64,000 nucleotides of DNA from Akkermansiaceae bacterium (GTDB lineage Bacteria; Verrucomicrobiota; Verrucomicrobiia; Verrucomicrobiales; Akkermansiaceae), in NCBI GenBank assembly GCA_024233135.1, contig JACKPZ010000021.1, forward strand, positions 7,860 to 71,859, given 5' to 3'. Each line of letters starts with the position of its first letter. Within the stretch, counting starts at the first letter, position 1. Of the stretch, positions 17,174-25,681 are shown in pieces. A model generated the notes under the pieces. The model saw only the letters and a list, made by a program, of their open reading frames with translations. It did no database searches and was not told where the DNA came from. Made by a program: the position numbers and the translations under genes.

Positions 17174-17977
17174 GTGAACGACGCGCCCTTGGGATTGTTC
17201 GACTCCGGAGTCGGTGGACTGACCGTCGTCCGTGCGGTGCAGGACATCCTTCCTTCGGAAAACATCGTGTATCTCGGCGATACGGCGCGGGTCCCCTACG
17301 GCTCGAAGAGTCCGGAAACCATCCGCCATTTCGCCGATGAAGACGTGCGTTTCCTGCTCTCGAAGGAGGTGAAAGCCATTGTGGTGGCGTGCAACACCGC
17401 GACCGCCCATGCCTTGCCCGGTCTCCGCGAGCAATACCGCGTGCCCATTCTCGGCGTGATCGAACCCGGTGTCGAAGCCGCTCTTGCGGATCCGCAGTGC
17501 GAGCGGATCGGCATCATTGCGACTCGCGGGACCATCCGTTCCCATGCTTACCAGCACGCATTGGCGCAGCGCCGCACCGGTTTGATCATCCACGGCCAGG
17601 CGACTCCGCTCCTCGTCCCGCTCGTCGAGGAGGACTGGACGGATCACGAAGCCGCCAGGTTGGTTTTGGACTCCTACCTCGGTCCTCTCGTGGAGAAGGG
17701 CATCGACACCCTGCTGCTTGCCTGCACCCATTATCCGCTGTTGATCCCGATGCTTCGGCAGATCCTGCCGGCGGACGTCCGCTTGGTCGACTCCGCGACC
17801 ACCTGCGCAGAGCACCTGCGGAAGGAGCTCACCCGGCTCGATCTGCTTGCGCCGGTGGAGAATCAGGGCAGCCTTGAAATTTTCCTCAGCGACTTGTCGG
17901 ATGAGTTCGAAGCACTCTCCCGGCGCTTCCTCCGCCGTCCCACCGGGCGGATCCGCCGGGCGATTCTGGGGTCGTGA
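17174..17977 (+). CDS. murI: Glutamate racemase
   Basis: The 267-residue cytoplasmic enzyme converts L-glutamate to D-glutamate for peptidoglycan. Both catalytic cysteines are visible, in VACNTATA and LLACTHYPL, along with the N-terminal LGLFDSGVGGLTV and YGDTARVPYG-type signatures. The start is a GTG at 17174, because the longer open frame before it has no family-like residues. The CACAAT before the start, with TTGCCG 16 bases upstream of it, could be its promoter. A 222-base gap before glmM holds no gene that I can support. Confidence 0.96.
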   Translation: MNDAPLGLFDSGVGGLTVVRAVQDILPSENIVYLGDTARVPYGSKSPETIRHFADEDVRFLLSKEVKAIVVACNTATAHALPGLREQYRVPILGVIEPGVEAALADPQCERIGIIATRGTIRSHAYQHALAQRRTGLIIHGQATPLLVPLVEEDWTDHEAARLVLDSYLGPLVEKGIDTLLLACTHYPLLIPMLRQILPADVRLVDSATTCAEHLRKELTRLDLLAPVENQGSLEIFLSDLSDEFEALSRRFLRRPTGRIRRAILGS

Positions 17978-18199
17978 AATCAACGATTTACGCCTTGATC
18001 GCGGGCTCGATCCGGTGCATGCCCTGCGGCGTCTTTTGGCAAGGCCCGTCTGGTTTTTCCCCTTGAGCGAACGGTCAGCGTGGCGGGCGGTACGAGGTTT
18101 CGGGATCCGGCGGGCTTTTTCCGGTTTCCGCCGTGATTCGCATTGTGCACCCGGCCCCGCTCTCGTCAGACTCACCCCTACACTCTGTTTGTATCCTCT

Positions 18200-19546
18200 A
18201 TGAAACTCTTTGGAACCGACGGCATCCGTGGCCGTGTGAACGAATTCCCGATCACCGCCGAAGTCTATCTGCGCATGGGCAAGGCGGTCTCCACCGTGCT
18301 CCGCTCGTCCGGGCCGAACCGCAACCGCGTCCTTGTCGGCAAGGATACCCGGATTTCCGGCTACATGCTCGAAACCGCGCTGACCAGCGGCCTTGTCTCG
18401 ATGGGCATGGACGTGTTCATGGTCGGGCCGCTGCCGACCCCGGCCGTCGCCCACCTCACCAAATCGATGGGCGCCGCTGCGGGCATCATGATCACCGCGT
18501 CCCACAACCCCTACGAAGACAACGGGTTGAAAATCTTCGGGCCGGACGGCTACAAGCTCAATGACGAGCTCGAGGGGCTCATCGAGCGGCACATCATGGG
18601 GCTCGAACCCGAACCGCCGCCGCTGCCTCCACGCCAGATCGGAAAGGCGCACAGGATCGACGACGCCCGCGGGCGTTACATCGAGTTTGCGAAACACACG
18701 GCCGACAGCGTGCCTCTCCATGGCCTCAAGGTGGTGGTCGATTGCGGACACGGCGCCGCGTATTTCATCGCCCCGCTCATTTTCAAGGAACTCGGTGCCG
18801 AGGTCATCACCACCGGTATCCAGCCCGACGGGCTCAACATCAACAGCGGGGCCGGCGCCCTCTATCCGGACAACGCGGGCGAGCTCGTCCGCCGTTTCAA
18901 CGCCGATCTCGGCATCAGCTTCGACGGCGATGCGGACCGCGTGATCTTTACCGATGCGAACGGCCAGGTCGTCAGCGGCGACCGCATCCTCGCTCTCTGC
19001 GCCATCGGCCTAAAAGAGCAGGGGCGACTCAAGAAGGACACCCTCGTCGCCACCGTGATGAGCAATCTCGGTTTGCGCGAGTCATTGGAGAAACACGGCA
19101 TCAAGCTGGAAATCACCGGCGTCGGAGATCGCAACGTCATCGAGTGCATGCGGAAAAACGGCTACACGTTCGGCGGCGAGAACTCGGGTCACCTGATTTT
19201 TGCTGAGCACGCCACCACCGGCGACGGCATCCTCAGCGCCCTCCAGGTGCTGCGCATGATGCACGAGCGAAACATGACGCTCGCCCAACTCGCCACCGTG
19301 CTCGACGAGTTTCCGTCGCAACTCGCCAACATCCCGGTCGCGTCGAAGCCGGACCTCGGCTCGCTGCCGAAGCTCCAGCGCCTGATGAAGAAGGCGACCA
19401 GCGAGTTCGGCGATCACGGACGCCACCTCATCCGCTACTCCGGCACCGAGAACAAGATCCGGGTGCTCGTCGAGCACCGCGAAATCGAGGAATGCCGACT
19501 GTGGGTGAGCAAGTTCGCGGCCGCCATCCGCGACGAAATCGGCTGA
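18200..19546 (+). CDS. glmM: Phosphoglucosamine mutase
   Basis: The 448-residue enzyme turns glucosamine-6-phosphate into glucosamine-1-phosphate on the way to UDP-GlcNAc. The phosphoserine is Ser101 in ITASHNPYEDNG, metal binding is by SFDGDADR, and the sugar- and phosphate-binding marks GGENSGH and RYSGTENK are present. It is the first gene of a tight cluster: the solo beta-helix gene starts 10 bases later and glmS follows that by 18 bases. It should be activated by phosphorylation of Ser101, as in the family. Confidence 0.97.
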   Translation: MKLFGTDGIRGRVNEFPITAEVYLRMGKAVSTVLRSSGPNRNRVLVGKDTRISGYMLETALTSGLVSMGMDVFMVGPLPTPAVAHLTKSMGAAAGIMITASHNPYEDNGLKIFGPDGYKLNDELEGLIERHIMGLEPEPPPLPPRQIGKAHRIDDARGRYIEFAKHTADSVPLHGLKVVVDCGHGAAYFIAPLIFKELGAEVITTGIQPDGLNINSGAGALYPDNAGELVRRFNADLGISFDGDADRVIFTDANGQVVSGDRILALCAIGLKEQGRLKKDTLVATVMSNLGLRESLEKHGIKLEITGVGDRNVIECMRKNGYTFGGENSGHLIFAEHATTGDGILSALQVLRMMHERNMTLAQLATVLDEFPSQLANIPVASKPDLGSLPKLQRLMKKATSEFGDHGRHLIRYSGTENKIRVLVEHREIEECRLWVSKFAAAIRDEIG

Positions 19547-19556
19547 TTTCCTCAGT

Positions 19557-20384
19557 ATGAGCGACGAATCCGGCGACTTCTCATCCCTGTTTGCGAGCGG
19601 CGCTCTCGCGGACTTCCCGATCGGGAACCTGCCGCTCGCCCGCCACCACCAGCGGCTCGTCGCTCCAGACGATGTCACCATCGTTCCCCACGCGTGGATC
19701 GATCCAGGCGAGTTTTCCCGATTCGTCTCCTCGCCGTCCGGCGAAATGCGGGATGCCGCGGGCAACCAACTCGCCTCCCGCGGCGACGGGCCGGTCTTCG
19801 TCGCGGAGCATTCGTTTCTGCTTCGTTTCCCGTGGGATCTGCTGCGCGCGAACGAACGTTTCGTTTCCTCCCTCGCCGACGACATTCGGGAAGGGGAGGT
19901 GCATGAATCCGCGGTGATCGAAGGAACCATTCATCTCGGGCCGGGCAGCCGGATTCTTCCCGGTGTGTTCATCGAAGGCAACGTGGTCATCGGAGCCAAC
20001 TGCAAGATCGGACCGAACTGCTATCTCCGCGGCAGCACCAGCATTGGCGACAAGTGCCACATCGGGCAGTCCGTCGAGATCAAGAACTGCCTCATCCGCT
20101 CGCGCACGAACGTCGGTCACCTCTCGTATGTCGGTGACTCGGTGCTGGGCGAAGGCGTGAACTTCGGCGCCGGCACGACCACGTCGAACCTCCGCCACGA
20201 CGGCGCCAATCACAGGACGATGGTCCGCGGCGTGCTTGTCGACACCGGACGCAGGAAATTCGGAGCCATCGTCGGCGACGGTGTGCACACCGGTATCCAC
20301 ACATCCATCTACCCGGGACGGAAACTGCATCCCGGAACCTCCACCCGGCCGGGCGAGATCGTCGCGGCGGACATCGAATCATAA
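19557..20384 (+). CDS. Solo left-handed beta-helix acetyltransferase, GlmU C-domain-like
   Basis: The 275-residue protein has hexapeptide repeats from about residue 115 on (for example VFIEGNVVIGANCKIGPNC) forming a left-handed beta helix. The stretch VGHLSYVGDS followed by VNFGAGTTTSN matches the acetyltransferase active site of GlmU, with His188 in the place of the catalytic His. The N-terminal 110 residues lack the GxGTRM nucleotide-binding motif of GlmU, so uridylyl transfer is not expected. Lying between glmM and glmS, it probably acetylates glucosamine-1-phosphate or a related sugar. Which substrate it uses is inferred from context. The N-terminal part is not recognised. Confidence 0.82.
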   Translation: MSDESGDFSSLFASGALADFPIGNLPLARHHQRLVAPDDVTIVPHAWIDPGEFSRFVSSPSGEMRDAAGNQLASRGDGPVFVAEHSFLLRFPWDLLRANERFVSSLADDIREGEVHESAVIEGTIHLGPGSRILPGVFIEGNVVIGANCKIGPNCYLRGSTSIGDKCHIGQSVEIKNCLIRSRTNVGHLSYVGDSVLGEGVNFGAGTTTSNLRHDGANHRTMVRGVLVDTGRRKFGAIVGDGVHTGIHTSIYPGRKLHPGTSTRPGEIVAADIES

Positions 20385-20402
20385 CGTCAGATATCACCCG
20401 AC

Positions 20403-22244
20403 ATGTGCGGCATCGTAGGATACATCGGAAAAGCGGGCGCCCCGGCGGTGCTCATCAACGGCCTCAAACGTCTCGAATACCGCGGCTACGACTCGGCCGG
20501 GCTCGCGGTCATCGATGACGAACGCGTCGTCGTTGCGAAGTCCCCGGGCAAGGTGGCTGCCCTCAGCGACCGCGCCCGCAGCGAGTGGCCGGAGGAACGT
20601 TTCGAAACCTGCACGTCAGGCATCGCCCACACGCGTTGGGCCACCCACGGGCCGCCCACCGAGGCGAACGCCCACCCGCACCTCGATGGCAGCGGCGACA
20701 TCGCGCTCGTTCACAACGGCATCATCGAGAACTACCGCGCCCTCCGCGCGAGGCTCGAAGGCAAGGGTCATCATTTCGAGTCGGACACCGATACCGAGGT
20801 GCTCGCCCACCTGATCGGCGAGTGTGACAAGGGCGATCTGTTCCAAGCCGTCTGCGACGCGCTTCATCAGGTCGAAGGCACCTTCGGCATCGCCGTCCTT
20901 TGTTCGCGCGAGCCGGAACGGGTGATCACCGCCCGCCGCGGCAGCCCGATCGTCATCGGTGTCGGCGATGGCGAGTCGATCATCGCGTCGGACGCTTCCG
21001 CTATCCTCGCCCACACCCAGCGGGTGATCTATCTGGACGACAACGACATCGCTATCGTCACCGCGGATTCGGTGGAGGTGCGCGACCTCAACAACATCCC
21101 GGTCACCCGCGAGATTGCGGAACTCGGCTTCGACGCCGAGGCTGCGGAAAAAGGCGGATACGAACATTTCATGCTCAAGGAAATCCACGAGCAGCCGGAG
21201 TGCCTCGCGAACGCCATCCGCGGCCGCCTCGACTTTGATCTGGGCACCGCCGTGCTCTCCGGCATGGGCACCTCGCCGCGCGAGCTCGCGGAACTCGACC
21301 GCGTGGTCATCGTCGGGTGCGGGACTTCTCTCCACGCCGGCCTGGTCGGCGAATATGCGTTCGAGGACCTGGCGGACATCCATGCCGAGGTCGAGCAGGC
21401 CGCCGAATTCCGCTATCGGAATCCGATCATCGGCAGCCGCGACATGGTGATCTCGATTTCGCAATCGGGCGAGACCGCCGATACCTTGGCCGCCGTGCGC
21501 GAGGCGGTTCAAAAGGGCGCTTTCGTGATGAGTCTCTGCAATGTCGTCGGCTCGACGATCGCGCGCGAGACCGGGCGCGGCGTCTATCTGCACGCGGGTC
21601 CGGAGATTTCCGTGGCGTCCACCAAGGCATTCACCTGCCAGGTCGCGGTCCTGCTCATGATGGCGTTGAAACTCGGCCGCGGCCGTCGTTTCTCCCGCGA
21701 GCAGGGCATGCGCCTCGCCCGTGAGATCGAGACGATCCCCGAGTTGGTCGAGCGTGTCGTCGCGCAGAGCGAGAAGATCCGCAAGATCGCCGCCGACTAC
21801 GCCGATGCCGAACACGCCTTCTTCATCGGCCGCGGACCGATGTATCCGGTGGCGCTCGAGGGCGCGTTGAAACTCAAGGAGATTTCCTATATCCACGCCG
21901 AGGGATATCATGCGGCCGAGTTGAAACATGGTCCCATCGCTCTGTTGGAGCAGGGGACTCCGGTCATCGCGCTGGCCTGCGACATTCCGGGGCGGGACAA
22001 AACGCTCGGCAACGTCGAGGAATGCCGCGCCCGAGGCGCTCGCATCGTCGGCATCGTGAGCGAAGGTGACTTCGAGGTCGCCGAGTGCATGGACGACGCG
22101 ATCTACATCCCGCGCTGCCATCCGCTCGTCGCCACCATTCCGACGGTGGTCGCCCTCCAGTTGTTCGCCTATCACATCGCGAACATCCGCGGCTGCGAGA
22201 TCGACCAACCGCGCAACCTCGCCAAGAGCGTGACCGTGGAGTGA
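20403..22244 (+). CDS. glmS: Glutamine--fructose-6-phosphate aminotransferase
   Basis: The 613-residue enzyme makes glucosamine-6-phosphate from fructose-6-phosphate and glutamine, the first step towards UDP-GlcNAc. The N-terminal glutaminase begins with MCGIVGYIG, exposing Cys2 after Met removal, and includes THTRWATHG-type and LVHNGIIENY motifs. Two SIS domains follow with GCGTSLHAGLV and SQSGETADT, and it ends in the family's PRNLAKSVTVE. Length is normal. No glmS ribozyme was seen upstream, as expected because the gene is inside a cluster. Confidence 0.98.
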   Translation: MCGIVGYIGKAGAPAVLINGLKRLEYRGYDSAGLAVIDDERVVVAKSPGKVAALSDRARSEWPEERFETCTSGIAHTRWATHGPPTEANAHPHLDGSGDIALVHNGIIENYRALRARLEGKGHHFESDTDTEVLAHLIGECDKGDLFQAVCDALHQVEGTFGIAVLCSREPERVITARRGSPIVIGVGDGESIIASDASAILAHTQRVIYLDDNDIAIVTADSVEVRDLNNIPVTREIAELGFDAEAAEKGGYEHFMLKEIHEQPECLANAIRGRLDFDLGTAVLSGMGTSPRELAELDRVVIVGCGTSLHAGLVGEYAFEDLADIHAEVEQAAEFRYRNPIIGSRDMVISISQSGETADTLAAVREAVQKGAFVMSLCNVVGSTIARETGRGVYLHAGPEISVASTKAFTCQVAVLLMMALKLGRGRRFSREQGMRLAREIETIPELVERVVAQSEKIRKIAADYADAEHAFFIGRGPMYPVALEGALKLKEISYIHAEGYHAAELKHGPIALLEQGTPVIALACDIPGRDKTLGNVEECRARGARIVGIVSEGDFEVAECMDDAIYIPRCHPLVATIPTVVALQLFAYHIANIRGCEIDQPRNLAKSVTVE

Positions 22245-22254
22245 GCGGCGCGCT

Positions 22255-22833
22255 TCAGCGTTGCTCTTCTTCCCAAGCGCGTTTCAAGGATCGCCCAAGC
22301 GGGCCATCGAGCGCGCTCACCCAATCGGCGGCCAGTCGCACGACCGGCAGCGCCGGAAGCAGCGTTTCGTCGGCTTCATTCGCCGCTGCGTGGGCCGTTG
22401 CCGTGAAATAGTCTCCGCCTTGTTCGGCTGGTCCGCGCACGCGGTGCCGCCCGCGTTCCATGCCCAGCAGGGCGGTGTGCACCCAGCGTGCGCCGAGTCC
22501 CGGGCACATCAGATCGGCCTCCGCAACGACTTCGAACTCCTCATCGCTTCCGCCGAAATCGATTTCCCACCCGTCGCAGCGAAACACGCCGTCGTCCTGC
22601 ATCCAGCGGTCGGCCAATTTCGGCAGCAGCCAGAAACGGATCGCCTCTTCGGCGTCGTCCGGCTGGCACGCCAGACGGATCCGGGTGTCCGTCAGCCCGC
22701 GGAGCTGCCGCAGGGTGGTGAGCGCCACCGCGCGGTAGCGGCGCGCCGACTCGGTGCCGCCGACTTCCGCCGCCATGTCATGGAGCACGCCGCCGGGCAG
22801 CGGTTCATGGATCGGGAAAACCAGCAGCCGCAT
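22255..22833 (-). CDS. DUF2064-like (glycosyltransferase A-fold) protein
   Basis: The 192-residue protein resembles the DUF2064/TIGR04282 family of small GT-A-fold proteins. The best marks are VAEADLMCPGL, in the place of the family's G-D-x-P-x-L, and HRVRGPAEQGGDYF, in the place of D-x-V-x-GPAxDGGYY. The N-terminal region PLPGGVLHDMAAEVGGTESARRYRA is only loosely like the usual PGxVKTRL motif, and the KTR residues are missing. A catalytic role is thus doubtful. It follows mgtE by four bases on the same strand. Function is unknown. Confidence 0.6.
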   Translation of the reverse strand: MRLLVFPIHEPLPGGVLHDMAAEVGGTESARRYRAVALTTLRQLRGLTDTRIRLACQPDDAEEAIRFWLLPKLADRWMQDDGVFRCDGWEIDFGGSDEEFEVVAEADLMCPGLGARWVHTALLGMERGRHRVRGPAEQGGDYFTATAHAAANEADETLLPALPVVRLAADWVSALDGPLGRSLKRAWEEEQR

Positions 22834-22837
22834 CGTT

Positions 22838-24235
22838 CTAGCGAAGGTGGAGGATCGCCCCGGCGACCGAGAAATAAATCAACATGCCGGACACATCGAC
22901 CGTGGATGCGAGCGACGGTGAGGAAACCACCGCCGGGTCGAGGCGGATCGCACGCGCACCAAGCGGCAACATCGCGCCGAGCACCGTGGCGGAGAGCACC
23001 TGCACCGTGAGCGCGATCGAGACGGCGAACGCCAGTTTCAAGAAACCGAAGTCCGCGCCGGTTTCCTTCTGCATGCTCGGCAGGACCAGCGAGATGAACG
23101 CCGCGATCGCCAGCCCGAGCGATAGGCCCAGAAACAATCCGGTGCGCGCTTCCTTCCATGCGATGCGCAGCGCGTTGCCGGTGCTGATTTCCCCCAGCGC
23201 CATCGCGCGGATCACCATCGTCGCGGCCTGCCCGCCGGAGTTTCCTCCCGCCGCCACCACCATCGGCAGGAACAGCGAGAGCACGAAGGCCTGCGCGAGG
23301 ATCTCGCTGAAGCGGAACATCACGTAGCCGGACGCGATCGAGACAAAGGCCAGTCCGGTGAGCCACATCACGCGGCGGCGATAGTGAAGCAGGACCGGTG
23401 TGTTGAGATAGGACTCCTCCGATTGGTCACCCGAGATGGCGGCGAGTTTTTCGACGTCCTCGGTGGCCTCCTCCTGCACGATCTCAAGGGCGTCGTCATA
23501 CGTCAGAACACCCAGCAGATGGTGGAATTCGTCCACCACCGGGAGCACGACGAGGTCGTAACGGGCGAGCAGCCGGGCGGCCTCCTCCTGGTCCGCGGTG
23601 GCCAGGATGGTCTCGTCCGCTTCCTCCATGATGTCGCGGATCGGCGTGTCCCAGGTGCTGAAGGCGAGGTCGCGCAGACGGATCTTGCCGACGAGCCGCC
23701 CTTCCTCGTCGACCACGAAAATGCGTGCCAGAGTCTCCGCGTCGTCGCGGTGGCGGCGCAGCACGTGGATCGCCTGCTTCACCGTCATGTCGGCGGTGAT
23801 TCGGCCGATCAAGGTGGTCATCCGGCCGCCGGCGGACTCCTCGTCGTATTTGAGCAGGTTGCGGGTGAGTTCCTGGTCGCGCGGTCCCAGCAGGCTGAAA
23901 AACCGAACCTGCGCCTCCTGGCTCACCACTTGGAAAACGTCCACCCGGTCGTCGTCCGAGAGATTGCCGAGAAGCACGCGGAGCTGTGCCGGTTTGAAGT
24001 GATTCAGCGCGCCCTCGATGAGCGTGTCCGGAAGTTCGGCCACGAGGTCGGTCGCCAGTTCGGGGCCGATCGTCTTGAGCAGAACGTCGCGTTTCTCTTC
24101 GTCGAGGTCCTCGTAGAGTGCGGCGAGGTCCGCGTAGTGGACGTCTTCGGCCAGGGCGAGCACGGCCGACAGATCGTCGGCCTCCAAGGCCTCGATCAGA
24201 CGCTCCTTCCACTCTTCGTAGTGCTCGTCGGCCAC
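22838..24235 (-). CDS. mgtE: Magnesium transporter MgtE
   Basis: This 465-residue Mg2+ channel has the three family parts in order: an N-terminal superhelical domain (residues 1-130), two CBS domains (about 135-255) that sense Mg2+, and five transmembrane helices (about 280-465) with the signature GGNSGGQAATMVIRA. The acidic CBS region closes the pore when Mg2+ is plentiful. The start is a GTG at 24235. No M-box could be placed in the 66 bases upstream. The DUF2064-like gene follows after four bases and may be co-transcribed. Confidence 0.95.
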   Translation of the reverse strand: MADEHYEEWKERLIEALEADDLSAVLALAEDVHYADLAALYEDLDEEKRDVLLKTIGPELATDLVAELPDTLIEGALNHFKPAQLRVLLGNLSDDDRVDVFQVVSQEAQVRFFSLLGPRDQELTRNLLKYDEESAGGRMTTLIGRITADMTVKQAIHVLRRHRDDAETLARIFVVDEEGRLVGKIRLRDLAFSTWDTPIRDIMEEADETILATADQEEAARLLARYDLVVLPVVDEFHHLLGVLTYDDALEIVQEEATEDVEKLAAISGDQSEESYLNTPVLLHYRRRVMWLTGLAFVSIASGYVMFRFSEILAQAFVLSLFLPMVVAAGGNSGGQAATMVIRAMALGEISTGNALRIAWKEARTGLFLGLSLGLAIAAFISLVLPSMQKETGADFGFLKLAFAVSIALTVQVLSATVLGAMLPLGARAIRLDPAVVSSPSLASTVDVSGMLIYFSVAGAILHLR

Positions 24236-24301
24236 CCCGGGAGAGTGGGGCGGGTCCGCTCTAACGGCAAGGAAAAGGACCGGCGGCCGGGAATCCCGGG
24301 C

Positions 24302-25609
24302 TCAGGAACGGGGCAGGGTGGTGAAGTCGATCCGCGGTGGATCGGCCGGCGCCGGATCGAGGGTGATCCTGCTGCCGATCTCCCGCGGTTCATGGAAAAA
24401 CCCGCCGTTCCGCAGGAAGAAACGTCCATCGTCAGAGCCGCCGGTGAAGTCGAGCCGGTAGCTGCGGCGGGCGATGTCGTCGGCGGTGAAGCGCGCGGAC
24501 TCCGCCGCATGCCAGTGGCCTGACGTGTCCCTCGCCCACACCTCGCTGTAGAACGCCTTGCGACCGAGGAATCCCTGCCTGTCGGCGAAGTTTTCGAGAA
24601 ACGAATGCATGCCGGTGAGGTGGGTGTTGGTCTTCGGGCGCAGCAGGCTGGCGACGAGCCGCCAGTCCTTCGAATCCGGCGCGCGGAACCAAGCGGTGTA
24701 GATCGTGTTGCCCTTGCCGTCGGGTTTCGCCGAGTTGAGGAAACGATATGTTTTTCCCGTCTCCCATGGATAGACGAGATAGGTCTGGCCCCCGGACCCC
24801 TCGTTTCCGAACTCGCCCACATGCACCCCTTCGCCGCGTGCGAGCGAGCGGATCCGCTGGTCTTCGGGGATGTCCCGCGGGTTCTGCGTCTGAAACGGAC
24901 TCCAAACCGAGAACAGGATCCAACGGTGGTCGCCCTTGGCCTGCATGCCGAAGTATCCCTGTCCGAATCCGTTCGCCATGTAATACGAACCCGCGGGGTC
25001 CTCGCCCTTCGGAACCGTGACCGCCGTGTGGTGGTATTCGATCGGTTCCTTGGTGCCGAAGTCGTATCCGAGATGGACCGACGGGCCGCGCCGTCCCCAA
25101 TAAAACCGGTTGCCTTCGTTGTCCGCCACGCAACGGATTTCCTGGGTGCCTTCTCCCGTTTCGGCGATGAGCCCTTCGACGTCGGCGAAAACGGATCCAT
25201 CCTTGGACAGCCCCTTCAAGTCCACGCGGATGTAGCCGGGCTCCGCGACATCGATATTCCCGAGCGGAACATCATGCGTGTCCTTGCCCGCCACGTCGAT
25301 GGTTGTCGTGTGGTCCCCGAGCCTCGCCGCGATCTTCGAGCTGCCTTCCGGCACGTTCAGATTGATGGAAAGCGCGAGCGGCCCCGGAGCCGATGCGAAG
25401 AAATAGATGGAAACGACGGCCTCCGGTGAATCCCACGCACGGAGTCCCTCGCGGCGGACCTGTGCGCCCGCGCCCGACTCCGGTGCGGTGACATAGGCGT
25501 TCCCGCCCATCGGGACATCAAAGCGGGCGGCATCGGCAAGCGGGGCGAGCACCGGAAGAGCGGCGAAGGCCGATAACCGGACAAGGAATCGGAATGGTGT
25601 CGGAAACAT
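24302..25609 (-). CDS. Secreted DUF3472 protein with DUF5077-like N-terminus
   Basis: The 435-residue exported protein begins with a signal peptide (PTPFRFLVRLSAFAALPVLA...DAA). An N-terminal beta-sandwich (about 30-145, GGNAYVTAPES...) looks like DUF5077, and the rest looks like DUF3472 (YYMANGFGQGYFGMQ, ILFSVWSPFQTQ). These domains are found in secreted proteins of Bacteroidota and Verrucomicrobiota that are thought to bind or act on glycans, but no activity is established here. The ATG at 25609 is preferred over the TTG nine bases upstream. It lies between the S9 peptidase and mgtE on the same strand. Confidence 0.85.
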   Translation of the reverse strand: MFPTPFRFLVRLSAFAALPVLAPLADAARFDVPMGGNAYVTAPESGAGAQVRREGLRAWDSPEAVVSIYFFASAPGPLALSINLNVPEGSSKIAARLGDHTTTIDVAGKDTHDVPLGNIDVAEPGYIRVDLKGLSKDGSVFADVEGLIAETGEGTQEIRCVADNEGNRFYWGRRGPSVHLGYDFGTKEPIEYHHTAVTVPKGEDPAGSYYMANGFGQGYFGMQAKGDHRWILFSVWSPFQTQNPRDIPEDQRIRSLARGEGVHVGEFGNEGSGGQTYLVYPWETGKTYRFLNSAKPDGKGNTIYTAWFRAPDSKDWRLVASLLRPKTNTHLTGMHSFLENFADRQGFLGRKAFYSEVWARDTSGHWHAAESARFTADDIARRSYRLDFTGGSDDGRFFLRNGGFFHEPREIGSRITLDPAPADPPRIDFTTLPRS

Positions 25610-25681
25610 GGGAAACAAAAAAGTCGCCGCAGATACTTTCCAGTGGCCGGTATCCTTGCAAGCAAGGCCTGAACTTTTCCG

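Noticed and set aside
20385..20402. A glmS ribozyme or riboswitch before glmS
   Set aside because: Only 18 bases separate it from the preceding gene, so there is no space for one.
20616..22208. A 530-codon minus-strand frame opposite glmS
   Set aside because: glmS is complete and highly conserved on the plus strand; the antisense frame has no motif.
24236..24301. An M-box Mg2+ riboswitch before mgtE
   Set aside because: The 66-base spacer is too short and shows no conserved M-box core.
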